A stretch of 10,633 nucleotides of DNA from assembly GCA_958438185.1 (NCBI GenBank), contig CAUBQU010000023.1, positions 1 through 10,633 of the forward strand, written 5' to 3'. A model generated the notes under the pieces. The model was not told the DNA's origin. It did not search any database and saw nothing but the letters and a program-made list of their open reading frames with translations. Made by a program: the position numbers and the translations under genes. Below are positions 1-7,287 of the stretch, piece by piece; position 1 is the first letter of the stretch; each line of letters begins with the position of its first letter. Source of the stretch: an uncultured Oscillospiraceae bacterium. GTDB taxonomy: Bacteria > Bacillota > Clostridia > Oscillospirales > Oscillospiraceae.

Positions 1-1089
1 GAGCTGGGCCACAGCGGCAAGCATATACTCGACCTTATAGCTAAGGTCCACCGCCGCACCAAAGTCCACCTCATACTGCGTTCCATAAAAAACTTTGATA
101 TCGTTCAAAGATGTGACATCGACCTGCGTGACCCCGGCCGCACCGCCGGTCTCCAGCGCCTGCAGGATCTCCAGCGCCGTCTGCAGCCGCTCCTTGGGCG
201 TCGCATCATCAGCGGGGTCCGCGCTGGCTGCCGTCTCCCCACTGGATGCGGTATCGCCAGTCGTGTCGCCGGTCTGGTCGCCGGATGCCGCATCGCCGGT
301 CTGCGTATCGGTCTTGGCTGCCGCACTGCTGGCGGAGATGGTATCGCCCGCTTTGGGCGGGTCCACCTGGAAGCCCGTCAGCTGCAGATACCCGGCGGCG
401 GCCTTGGCCGTCGTCTCTTCCACGACACGGCCGCTGCTGTTGATCAGCCAGTACGTTCCGTCCGAAGCCGCCACGGCATAGGCCGTATCCAGCTCCTTGA
501 CCTCGATCCTGACCACATTGGGGAACGCGACGCCGATGCGGACCTGGTCAATATACGGCAGCGCCGCGATGATCTTCCCGGCGGCGGCGCTCTTATTCAC
601 CAGCAGCAGCGCGTCGCCCTTTTCGATCCCGGACGCATCCAGGACCTCCTGCTGGGTATATTTCTCGTTGCCGGTGACAGAAATGGTATTGACCCGGAAG
701 AAAACGATAAAGCACAGGATCACCGCCGCCGCCAGCGCCAGCGTCGTGATCAGGCGGACGCGGAAGCGATGGTCAAACAGGCGGCCATAGGCTGGCTTCT
801 TCGCCGGGCGGCGCGTCTGCCGCTGGGCCGGATGCGAATCGCGGCGGCGTTCTGCCGCCTGGCCCTCCGGCCGGGGCGCGCGTCGGTCTGCCGGGCGGGG
901 CCGTTGGCGAGCCGGGCGCTTTGCCCGGTCTGCGCCCGCTTCCCGGACAGGGCCACCTTCCGCCGTTTTTTTCTGCCGGGCCCGGTCTGGGCGCTGCCGG
1001 GCCGGACGACGCTGCATCTCCGCGCGGCGGCGCTGCGTATGATCCCGGGGGGCCGGGCTTCTTTCCTGTCTCGGTTCGTTATGTTCCAT
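1..1089 (-). CDS. ftsQ: Cell division protein FtsQ/DivIB, 3' end cut by window edge
   Basis: Bitopic divisome scaffold that links the FtsL/FtsB-type proteins to the septal synthase pair FtsW-PBP. 363 residues are visible and the frame is open to the left edge, so the C-terminus is missing. Residues 1-112 form a very Arg-rich, presumably disordered cytoplasmic tail. One membrane segment follows at about 113-131 (LITTLALAAAVILCFIVFF). A POTRA domain spans about 134-200: it begins VNTISVTGNEKYT, contains LPYIDQVRIGVAFPN and ends RIEVKE. The beta domain begins at YWLINSSGRVVEE (213-225) and is interrupted by a Thr/Gly/Asp/Ala-rich linker at about 250-298 before LQTALEILQALE. The ATG at 1089 is preceded by GGAGGA with an 11-nt spacer. 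It lies 58 nt after murA. The call rests on architecture (tail, TM, POTRA) and on its place at the end of a dcw cluster; sequence identity in this family is low. Confidence 0.9.
   Translation of the reverse strand, partial: MEHNEPRQERSPAPRDHTQRRRAEMQRRPARQRPDRARQKKTAEGGPVREAGADRAKRPARQRPRPADRRAPRPEGQAAERRRDSHPAQRQTRRPAKKPAYGRLFDHRFRVRLITTLALAAAVILCFIVFFRVNTISVTGNEKYTQQEVLDASGIEKGDALLLVNKSAAAGKIIAALPYIDQVRIGVAFPNVVRIEVKELDTAYAVAASDGTYWLINSSGRVVEETTAKAAAGYLQLTGFQVDPPKAGDTISASSAAAKTDTQTGDAASGDQTGDTTGDTASSGETAASADPADDATPKERLQTALEILQALETGGAAGVTQVDVTSLNDIKVFYGTQYEVDFGAAVDLSYKVEYMLAAVAQL
190..342 (-). repeat. Low-complexity TGD-repeat linker inside ftsQ
   Basis: This part of ftsQ encodes about residues 250-300 and is rich in Thr, Ser, Ala, Gly and Asp. 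It contains three TGD units (264-266, 273-275, 277-279) and near repeats such as TGDAASGDQTGDTTGDTASS. At the DNA level the motif appears as recurring tcgccggtct/tcgccggatg-like blocks around 260-310. It carries no hydrophobic core and reads as a flexible acidic extracytoplasmic loop. The repeats could allow length change by slippage; that is inference. Confidence 0.7.
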
Positions 1090-1147
1090 GGATTCTCAAT
1101 TCCTCCGGCTCCTGGTTTTCCCGCCCCAGGGCCGAAAAACCGGATTT

Positions 1148-2434
1148 CTATGTAGTTTCATCCCAAGTGCCTCCTTGGGGCGTCTCGTCTTGCAGGCGGA
1201 CCTGGCCGCCCAATTGGCGCAGGCTCCAATCCAGCTGTTCATAGCCGCGCAGCAGATGGGAGATCCCCGTCAGACAGGTCCTGCCCTCAGCGCTCAGGGC
1301 CGCGACGATGATCGCCGCCGCGCCCCGCAGGTCCGTCGCTGCGGCGTCGCAGCCGTGCAGCCAGGTCACGCCCCGGATGCGGGCGATGCGATTGGCCACC
1401 TGGATATCTGCGCCCATGGCCTGGAGCGCCGCTACATGCTGAAAGCGGTTCTCAAAGACCTGTTCTTCTAAAATCGTAATGCCGTCGGCCCGCAGCAGCG
1501 CCGCCATCAAAAGCGCCTGGGCATCCGTCGGGAAGCCCGGGTAGGGCGCCGTTCGTACCGGGCGAATGGCATGCAGCGGCCCGGCGCGCAGATACAGCGT
1601 CTCCGGGCCGGTGTCGATCCGGGCCCCGGCCTGCTGCAGGGCCTGCACCACGGCATACAGGTGCGCGACCCGCACGCCCCGCAGCCGGACACTGCCGCCG
1701 GTGGCTGCCGCGGCGGCCAGAAACGTCGCCGCCTCGATGCGGTCCGGCATAATGGTATAGCTCGCGTCGTGGGTCGGGCGGCTGCCGGTGATCTGCAGCA
1801 CCGCTGTCCCAGCGCCCATGACGCTTGCGCCCATGGCCGTCAAAAAACCCGCCAGGTCCTCGATCTCCGGCTCCTTGGCCGCGTTATAGACCGTGACGGT
1901 CCCGTGGCAGCTGAGGGCGGCTAGCATGATATTCTCCGTCGCGCCGACGCTGGGATAGGTCAGTGTTACCGTGGCTCCGTGCAAGGGGTCCGCCGCGACA
2001 TACAGCTGCGGCGGCGCTTGCGTTACCTCTGCGCCCATGGCCTCCATCGCGGCCAGGTGCAGATTGACGGGTCTGCCGCCCAATGGGCAGCCGCCGGGGG
2101 CATAGACCGCCGCCTCGCCGCAGCGGGCAAGCAGCGCGCCCAAAAACAGGATGCTCGAGCGCATACTCTGCATAAGCCGCTGTGGAATATCGCATCGGCG
2201 CAGCGGCCGGCTGTCGACGGTGATCGTATCGCCGTGCCAACTGACCCGGCAGCCCAGATAAGTCAAAATCTCCAGCGTATTGGCCACATCCTGCAGCCGG
2301 GGGCAATGGTGCAGCACATACTGCCCCTGCCGGGCTGCCGTCGCCGCCAGGATGGGCAGTACCGCGTTCTTCGCGCCGTGTACCCGCACCTCGCCGCGCA
2401 GCGGTGTGCCGCCTTCAACGATAATGCTCTGCAA
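1148..2434 (-). CDS. murA: UDP-N-acetylglucosamine 1-carboxyvinyltransferase MurA
   Basis: Cytoplasmic enzyme that transfers enolpyruvate from PEP to UDP-GlcNAc, the first committed step of peptidoglycan synthesis. The 428-residue product has the normal family length and the two-lobed EPSP-synthase fold. Key residues fall almost exactly on E. coli numbering: K22 in GAKNAVLP, catalytic C116 in PGGCPLGGRPVNLH, R121 just after it, D304 in YPGFPTDAQA and R396 in HLLRGYEQ. The Cys (not Asp) at 116 predicts that fosfomycin can alkylate the enzyme. The start is TTG at 2434, with GGAGG seven nt upstream and no better in-frame start. It lies 50 nt after murG and 58 nt before ftsQ, the position held by murC or murB in many other bacteria. 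Many Firmicutes carry two murA copies; whether this is the only one here cannot be told from the window. Confidence 0.97.
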   Translation of the reverse strand: MQSIIVEGGTPLRGEVRVHGAKNAVLPILAATAARQGQYVLHHCPRLQDVANTLEILTYLGCRVSWHGDTITVDSRPLRRCDIPQRLMQSMRSSILFLGALLARCGEAAVYAPGGCPLGGRPVNLHLAAMEAMGAEVTQAPPQLYVAADPLHGATVTLTYPSVGATENIMLAALSCHGTVTVYNAAKEPEIEDLAGFLTAMGASVMGAGTAVLQITGSRPTHDASYTIMPDRIEAATFLAAAAATGGSVRLRGVRVAHLYAVVQALQQAGARIDTGPETLYLRAGPLHAIRPVRTAPYPGFPTDAQALLMAALLRADGITILEEQVFENRFQHVAALQAMGADIQVANRIARIRGVTWLHGCDAAATDLRGAAAIIVAALSAEGRTCLTGISHLLRGYEQLDWSLRQLGGQVRLQDETPQGGTWDETT

Positions 2435-2441
2435 ATGATCG

Positions 2442-2446
2442 CCTCC
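2442..2446 (-). promoter_or_regulatory. Ribosome binding site setting the TTG start of murA
   Basis: The minus strand reads GGAGG, then seven bases, then TTG CAG AGC. The spacing is ideal, and the protein that follows begins with the usual MurA N-terminus (IIVEGG...LRGEVRVHGAKN), so the rare start codon is well supported. Confidence 0.8.
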
Positions 2447-2484
2447 GCACAGATGAGTTTCCCCATCCTATGCGCAGGCCCCGG

Positions 2485-3609
2485 TCACCGTGCCCGGGCC
2501 AGTTCTAAAATGATCTGGTAAATGCGCTCTGCGGAATCGACGACGGCCATAGAAAGCAGCGCCTGCCGCATCTTGCCGCGCCGGTCCGGATCGGCCAGCA
2601 GCGCTTCGGTCTTCTCATAGAGCGTCTTGCCGTCGCAGTCGCGCTCCAGCAGGACCTCTGCCGCGCCCCGCTTTTCCAAAATGCGGGCGTTTTTCTCCTG
2701 ATGATTGTCCGTCGCGTTGGGCGACGGCACGATGATGCACGGCGTACCCGCCGCCGCCACCTCGTTCAAAGTGGACGAGCCGCCCCGGCAGATGATAACA
2801 TCCGCCGCCGCCATCAGGTCTGGCATATTATAAATATACTCGCGCATGTCGATATTCGGATGCTGGGTCAGATCGACACCCAACTGCCGGACATATTCCG
2901 GCATCCAGCGCCAGCCGTAGGACCCTGTGGCATGGATATGCTGCCACGGGTCGTGGACCGACTCCAGCTTGAAAAACTCTGCAATTTTTTTATTCATTTC
3001 CCGAGCACCCAGGCTGCCCCAGCAGGAGACGACCAGGGGCCGTTCATCCAGCCCCAAAGCCTGCCGGGCGTCGCGCCGCTTGCGGTAGATAAATTCCTCC
3101 CGCACCGGCATCCCGACGACCCGCACCCGGTCGGCGTTGGCGTAGCACGCTTTGCTCTCCTCGAAGCAGACCATGATCCGGTCTACCCGGTCGGCGACCA
3201 TCCGGGTCGTCAGTCCCGGGACAGCGTTGGACTCGTGCACCGCCGTGGGAATATGCAGCTTCGCGCCCTGCTTGAGAGCTGGAAAGCTGGCATAGCCGCC
3301 GGTCCCGACGATCACATCCGGCCGGAATTTGCGCAGGATCTTTTTGACCCGGCGCATGGCCCCAGCGATATTGGCCGCCGTCTTGACATTATGGCCAATG
3401 GCCGCAGGCGTCAGGCGGCGCTGGAAATTGGAGATCTTCAGCGTCTCCAAGCAGAAACCCTCCCGGCGGACCAGGGTCTCCTCCATCCCGCCGACGGCAC
3501 CGATAAAGAGGATCTCGCAGTCCGGCTGCCGGCTCTGCAGCAGCTTTGCCACAGCGATGGCCGGGTTAATGTGCCCGCCGGTCCCGCCGCATGTGAAGAT
3601 CACTCGCAT
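2485..3609 (-). CDS. murG: UDP-GlcNAc:lipid I N-acetylglucosaminyltransferase MurG
   Basis: Membrane-associated GT-B glycosyltransferase (family GT28) that adds GlcNAc to lipid I, giving lipid II on the cytoplasmic face. The product is 374 residues. N-terminal lobe: the glycine loop GGTGGHINP (8-16), a second loop GTGGYASFP (102-110) and HESNAVPG (125-132). C-terminal lobe: CWGSLGARE (196-204), where most relatives have GGSQGA, then the UDP-GlcNAc site GGSSTLNEVAAAGTP (276-290, with E283) and PSPNATDNHQEKNA (295-308, with Q304). The ATG at 3609 has AGAGG seven nt upstream. In-frame extension to 3681 is possible but adds 24 residues ahead of the conserved N-terminus, so I reject it. The first 44 nt overlap the end of ftsW, which suggests coupled translation of the synthase and the enzyme that makes its substrate. 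Confidence 0.97.
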   Translation of the reverse strand: MRVIFTCGGTGGHINPAIAVAKLLQSRQPDCEILFIGAVGGMEETLVRREGFCLETLKISNFQRRLTPAAIGHNVKTAANIAGAMRRVKKILRKFRPDVIVGTGGYASFPALKQGAKLHIPTAVHESNAVPGLTTRMVADRVDRIMVCFEESKACYANADRVRVVGMPVREEFIYRKRRDARQALGLDERPLVVSCWGSLGAREMNKKIAEFFKLESVHDPWQHIHATGSYGWRWMPEYVRQLGVDLTQHPNIDMREYIYNMPDLMAAADVIICRGGSSTLNEVAAAGTPCIIVPSPNATDNHQEKNARILEKRGAAEVLLERDCDGKTLYEKTEALLADPDRRGKMRQALLSMAVVDSAERIYQIILELARAR

Positions 3610-4840
3610 TTTGCTTCCTCTTTTCTGCACGCTTTGCATTTTTTGCCCGCCTTGCCTGCCGCAGGGCGATGTTGTTCTCATTCTGCCGGGACACCCCGAG
3701 GATGATTCCCATCTCTGCCAGGTTGACCCAGAGCGCCGTGCCGCCGTAGGAGAAGAACGGCAGGCTGATGCCTGTCGCCGGCAGGAAGTTGGAGACGACG
3801 CCGATGTTCAAAAACACCTGCAGCGCCAGCAGGGTGATGAGCCCCGCGACGGTCAGCGCGCCAAATCGGTCTCTGGCGTGCATGGCGATCCAATACCCGC
3901 GGACAATCAAAAGGACGAACAGCGTAATGATGACCATCGCGCCGATAAAGCCCAGCTCCTCGCAGGCGATGGCGAAAATATAGTCGTTATGCTCCTCCGG
4001 CAGATACAAATATTTCTGGCGGCTCTTGCCGAAGCCCAGGCCCGTCAGCCCGCCGGAGCCGATGGCGTAGCGGGACTGAATGATCTGGTAGCCCTTATCC
4101 GAGGCGTCCCGTTCCGGGTGGAGCCAGGCGGTGATCCGGTTGGCGGAGTAGCCCTTGGTGGCAAGATACACCACCAGCAGCAGCGCAACAAGAACGCCGC
4201 CCAAGATCAGCCATTTTTTATCCGTACCGCCCAGGTACATCATGATAACGCCGACGCCCAGGATGATCATCGTCGCCGAAAGGTGCGGCTCCAGGTACAG
4301 CAGCAACGCGATCACGCCCATGATAAGAACATAGGGCACGACACCGTAGCGCAGGGTCTGCATCCGGTCCTTCCACATGGACATCATCGCCGCAAACGTC
4401 AGCACCATGCCGACCTTTGCAAGCTCAGACGGCTGAAAGCTGACAAAGCCCAGGTTGATCCAGCGCGTCGCGCCCTTTTCTTCTGTGCCCACCAGCGGCA
4501 CCGCGATCAGAAACAGGATGGCCCCCGCCAAGATCAGGAACGACGCCGCCCGCCACATTTGGTAGTTGAGCCGACTGATGACCAGCATGATTATGATCCC
4601 GGAGACGGCAAAGCCAGCCTGGCGGACGAAATAATACGCCGCATTGCCCTTATCGACATACGCTCTTGCGTAGCTGGCGGAAAACAGGACGATCACGCCA
4701 ATGGCCACCAGCAGGATCGTTAAGATCAGAAAGGGAATATCTGCCAGGCCGCGCTCATCCACCTCAATTTTCTCCTGCGGGGCGCTCTGCGCCACAGGCT
4801 CACTTTTTACGACCGAAATCGCCGGTTTACCGCGCTTCAA
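3566..4840 (-). CDS. ftsW: SEDS-family peptidoglycan glycosyltransferase FtsW/SpoVE
   Basis: Polytopic SEDS protein that polymerises lipid II into septal glycan together with its partner transpeptidase. The product is 424 residues from the TTG at 4840. After a cytoplasmic N-terminus of about 34 residues, the first membrane segment lies at about 35-56, with around ten segments in all. Family marks include RWINLGFVSFQPSELAK, YAIGSGGLTGLGFGKS, the extracytoplasmic PEEHNDYIFAI (281-291), whose D286 aligns with the catalytic Asp of FtsW/RodA, and PFFSYGGTAL (361-370). The C-terminal tail is strongly basic (ALRQARRAKNAKRAEKRKQ) and its last 14 codons overlap murG. A TTG six nt further upstream (4846) is possible but sits only 2 nt from the Shine-Dalgarno. 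Position between mraY and murG, next to a PBP gene, favours FtsW or sporulation SpoVE over RodA; those two cannot be separated from sequence alone. Confidence 0.95.
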   Translation of the reverse strand: MKRGKPAISVVKSEPVAQSAPQEKIEVDERGLADIPFLILTILLVAIGVIVLFSASYARAYVDKGNAAYYFVRQAGFAVSGIIIMLVISRLNYQMWRAASFLILAGAILFLIAVPLVGTEEKGATRWINLGFVSFQPSELAKVGMVLTFAAMMSMWKDRMQTLRYGVVPYVLIMGVIALLLYLEPHLSATMIILGVGVIMMYLGGTDKKWLILGGVLVALLLVVYLATKGYSANRITAWLHPERDASDKGYQIIQSRYAIGSGGLTGLGFGKSRQKYLYLPEEHNDYIFAIACEELGFIGAMVIITLFVLLIVRGYWIAMHARDRFGALTVAGLITLLALQVFLNIGVVSNFLPATGISLPFFSYGGTALWVNLAEMGIILGVSRQNENNIALRQARRAKNAKRAEKRKQNASDLHMRRDRRAH

Positions 4841-4848
4841 TGGCAATG

Positions 4849-4857
4849 CTCCTTTCT
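4849..4857 (-). promoter_or_regulatory. Ribosome binding site deciding between two TTG starts of ftsW
   Basis: The minus strand reads AGAAAGGAG, then CATTGCCATTG. The first TTG (4846) lies 2 nt after AGGAG, too close for initiation; the second (4840) lies 8 nt after it. I therefore start ftsW at 4840. The two choices differ by two residues. Confidence 0.7.
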
Positions 4858-4868
4858 GCCGTCAAGCA

Positions 4869-5846
4869 TCAAAACCGCCCGGAGACGCCCCACCAGGCCA
4901 GGGCGCACATCAGCACCGTGACCGTGACAAACACCGTGAAGATCTTGACCTCGCTCCAGCCGCACATCTCAAAATGATGGTGGATCGGCGTCATCTTAAA
5001 AATCCGTTTCCCATGGGTCAGCTTGAAATAGGTCACCTGCATCATGACGGAGACCGTCTCGATGATATAGATAAGGCCCACCAGGATCAGCACCAGCGGC
5101 ATATCCAGGGCAAACGCCATCCCGCAGACCGCCGCCCCCAGGAAGAGGGAGCCGGTATCGCCCATAAAGACCTTGGCCGGATGGAAGTTATAGCATAAGA
5201 ATGCACCCAAGCCGCCCAAAAGGCAAGCGGGAAATAATGCCAGCGACATCCGCCCCGCCGCCACACTGACGATGAGGAAGAACAGCATGACCGGCATCGT
5301 CACGCCCGTCGCCAGGCCATCGATGCCATCGGTCAGATTGACCGCGTTCACACAGCCGACGATGACAAACACCGCAAAGAGGATATAGACCACCGGCGCG
5401 ATATAGACCGTCTTGTTGGCAAAGGGCAGGTAAAGGTCCCACGTCAGGTTGCCCATCTTCGCCAGGACGAACAGATATACCGCCGATGCCACCAGCTGCA
5501 GCGCCAGCTTTTGCAGCGCTGTCAGGCCCAAGTTCCGCTTATATTTGACCTTGAAAAAGTCATCAATAAAGCCGATGGCGCCGAATACCAACGCAAAGGC
5601 CAGCACCAGCAGGTGCGTATAATCCCCTTCCTGGTTGCCGATGCCTGCAAAGACGCACACCAGCATCGCCGTGATAAAGATGATCCCGCCAATGGTCGGC
5701 GTGCCGTTTTTGCTGCTGTGCCACTTCGGCCCGATCTCGCGGATCGACTGGCCTGCTTTCAGGGCGTGCAGCATGGGGATATAGACCTTCCCCAAAACAA
5801 GCCCCACGATAAATGCGCAGAGAATCGTTACAATGATCCGTACCAT
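4869..5846 (-). CDS. mraY: Phospho-MurNAc-pentapeptide translocase MraY
   Basis: Integral membrane enzyme that transfers phospho-MurNAc-pentapeptide from UDP to undecaprenyl phosphate, making lipid I. The 325-residue product matches the usual length and is hydrophobic throughout, consistent with the ten helices of the family. Signature blocks: KNGTPTIGG (46-54), the DDFFK pair D95/D96, NAVNLTDGIDGLA (167-179, with D173), FHPAKVFMGDTGSLFLG (221-237, with D230) and the cytoplasmic PIHHHFE (287-293). The ATG at 5846 is preceded by AGGAGG with a 7-nt spacer. It follows murF by 62 nt, the widest gap in the window, and precedes ftsW by 28 nt. murD, which usually comes next, is absent. MraY is the target of tunicamycin, muraymycin and phage lysis protein E in other bacteria. 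Confidence 0.98.
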   Translation of the reverse strand: MVRIIVTILCAFIVGLVLGKVYIPMLHALKAGQSIREIGPKWHSSKNGTPTIGGIIFITAMLVCVFAGIGNQEGDYTHLLVLAFALVFGAIGFIDDFFKVKYKRNLGLTALQKLALQLVASAVYLFVLAKMGNLTWDLYLPFANKTVYIAPVVYILFAVFVIVGCVNAVNLTDGIDGLATGVTMPVMLFFLIVSVAAGRMSLALFPACLLGGLGAFLCYNFHPAKVFMGDTGSLFLGAAVCGMAFALDMPLVLILVGLIYIIETVSVMMQVTYFKLTHGKRIFKMTPIHHHFEMCGWSEVKIFTVFVTVTVLMCALAWWGVSGRF

Positions 5847-5908
5847 GCGCTCTCCTCCTGTACTCTCTGATCCTGATCTTGCTGCGCCATGTCAGCTATG
5901 ATCTCGTC

Positions 5909-7282
5909 TTATTTCTTTTCGTTTTGGAAAAACAGCTCCAGCGCCTGCTCCATCCGCATCCCGCGGCTGCCCTTGAACAGCAGCACATCGCCAGGCTTGG
6001 CGAATCGCTTCAAGGCATCTGCCAGCTCCTCATGGCTCTTATACGTCGTGACCCGCTTCTGATTCATGCCGCCGGTGACTGCGCCGCTGATATAGCGGTC
6101 GGCCATTTTCCCGTAGATAAACAGCGCGTTCGCTGTCTGCGCGGCCAGGCGGCCGATCCGGTAGTGCTCCGCTGGGGAGCAGACGCCCAGCTCCAGCATA
6201 TCCCCCAGCACGGCGATGCGCCGCCCTTGGGTCGGCGTGTCGGCCAGGACCTGCAGCGCCGCTTCCATAGACTCCGGCCCTGCGTTATAGCAATCGGCGA
6301 TGACGGTATAGCCGTCCCGCTTGATGATCTCCTGCCGCATTCCGGCGTTGCGGAACATGGCCAGCGCCCGCTGCATCTTCGCCGGTTTGATTCCCATCAA
6401 ATAGCCGACGCTGATGGCCGCCAGGGCATTATAGACCATATGCATCCCCGGCGCGGGGATGAAAACCTCCATCTCGTCGCCAAAGGCATGCACCCGGAAG
6501 TTCATCCCGCCGTCGACGGTCTCCACGTCCTTGGCCAGGACATCGCAGGCGTCGTTTTCAATGCCGAAGTACAGCGGCGTGACCCGGTTGTACTCCTTGA
6601 GGTTCCACAAAAGCGGCTCGTCGCCGTTGAAGACCGTCCGGCCGTCGGGCCGCAGGCCCTCGAGAATCTCCAGCTTTGCCTGCAAAATCCCCTCCCGGCT
6701 GCCCAGGTGCTCAATATGCATCGTGCCGATGTTCGTAATGACGGCAATATCCGGCTGGGCGATGGACGTGAGATAGGACATCTCATTGAAATGGTTCATC
6801 CCCATCTCCAGGACGGCCGCCTGGTAATCCTCCGGGATCTCCAGGACTGTCTGGGGCAGGCCGATGTTGTTATTGTAGTTGCCCTCCGTCCGGGCGGTGC
6901 GGAAGGCCGTTTCCAGAATCCCGGCGATCATCTCTTTTGTCGTCGTCTTGCCGACGCTGCCGGTGATGCCGATCACTTTAATATCCAGCGACTGCCGGTA
7001 GCACCTTGCCAGATCGCCCAGGGCCCGCAGCGTATCCGGCACGACGACGACCGGCAGGCCGGGCATTTCCCGCGCCGAGATTGCGCCCGCCGCCCCGGCT
7101 TTGATGGCCTCGGGGATATAATCATGCCCGTCAAACCGCGCGCCCCTCAGGGCAACGAACAGCTGCCCCCGGCGGAGCTTCCGGCTATCGGAGCAGACGC
7201 CGTTCACCGTGACCGCGGCAAACTCCGGCGCGACCTGGCCGCCGCACGCGTCAGCCACCTGCTGCAACGTAAATTTTGCCAT
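5909..7282 (-). CDS. murF: UDP-MurNAc-tripeptide--D-alanyl-D-alanine ligase MurF
   Basis: Cytoplasmic ATP-dependent Mur ligase that adds the D-Ala-D-Ala dipeptide to complete the UDP-MurNAc-pentapeptide. The product is 457 residues from the ATG at 7282. The N-terminal substrate domain carries VCSDSRKLRRGQLFVALRG (29-47). The central ATPase has the P-loop GITGSVGKTTTKE (105-117, with K112), NYNNNIGLP (135-143), EMGMNHFNEM (159-168) and TNIGTMHIEHLGS (183-195). The C-terminal domain has DCYNAGPESME (330-340), VLGDMLELG (358-366) and KGSRGMRME (437-445). GSVGKTTTKE plus NYNNNIGLP separates MurF from MurE. A TTG at 7291 would add three residues but is one nt from the Shine-Dalgarno, so the ATG is preferred. 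That leaves five nt after the murE stop, with the ribosome site inside the end of murE, an arrangement expected to couple their translation. Confidence 0.97.
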   Translation of the reverse strand: MAKFTLQQVADACGGQVAPEFAAVTVNGVCSDSRKLRRGQLFVALRGARFDGHDYIPEAIKAGAAGAISAREMPGLPVVVVPDTLRALGDLARCYRQSLDIKVIGITGSVGKTTTKEMIAGILETAFRTARTEGNYNNNIGLPQTVLEIPEDYQAAVLEMGMNHFNEMSYLTSIAQPDIAVITNIGTMHIEHLGSREGILQAKLEILEGLRPDGRTVFNGDEPLLWNLKEYNRVTPLYFGIENDACDVLAKDVETVDGGMNFRVHAFGDEMEVFIPAPGMHMVYNALAAISVGYLMGIKPAKMQRALAMFRNAGMRQEIIKRDGYTVIADCYNAGPESMEAALQVLADTPTQGRRIAVLGDMLELGVCSPAEHYRIGRLAAQTANALFIYGKMADRYISGAVTGGMNQKRVTTYKSHEELADALKRFAKPGDVLLFKGSRGMRMEQALELFFQNEKK

Positions 7283-7287
7283 CCGTC

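Noticed and set aside
769..1155. Plus-strand frames opposite the Arg-rich tail of ftsQ
   Set aside because: They arise from GC-rich CGN codons read backwards. The minus frame continues without a stop into a TM segment and POTRA domain, which settles the coding strand.
2435..2484. GC-rich sequence after murG as a possible terminator
   Set aside because: Only imperfect GC complementarity around the murG stop and no T-run on the minus strand; murA follows at once with a strong ribosome site.
3610..3681. Upstream in-frame extension of murG by 24 residues
   Set aside because: The extension precedes the conserved MurG N-terminus, lies deep within ftsW and lacks the well-spaced ribosome site seen before the ATG at 3609.
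2701..3705. Plus-strand open frame of 334 codons opposite murG
   Set aside because: Shadow of MurG. The His/Pro/Arg-rich composition and lack of domains argue against a real gene.
3329..4723. Long plus-strand open frame of 464 codons opposite ftsW and murG
   Set aside because: It is the hydrophilic complement of FtsW membrane segments, full of His, Gln, Asp and Arg, with no domain and no clear ribosome site.
5828..5890. Tiny minus-strand frame MAQQDQDQRVQEESAWYGSL in the murF-mraY gap, overlapping the mraY start
   Set aside because: It could be a leader peptide, but it lacks a convincing ribosome site, has no regulatory hairpin or codon run, and such a short frame is expected by chance.
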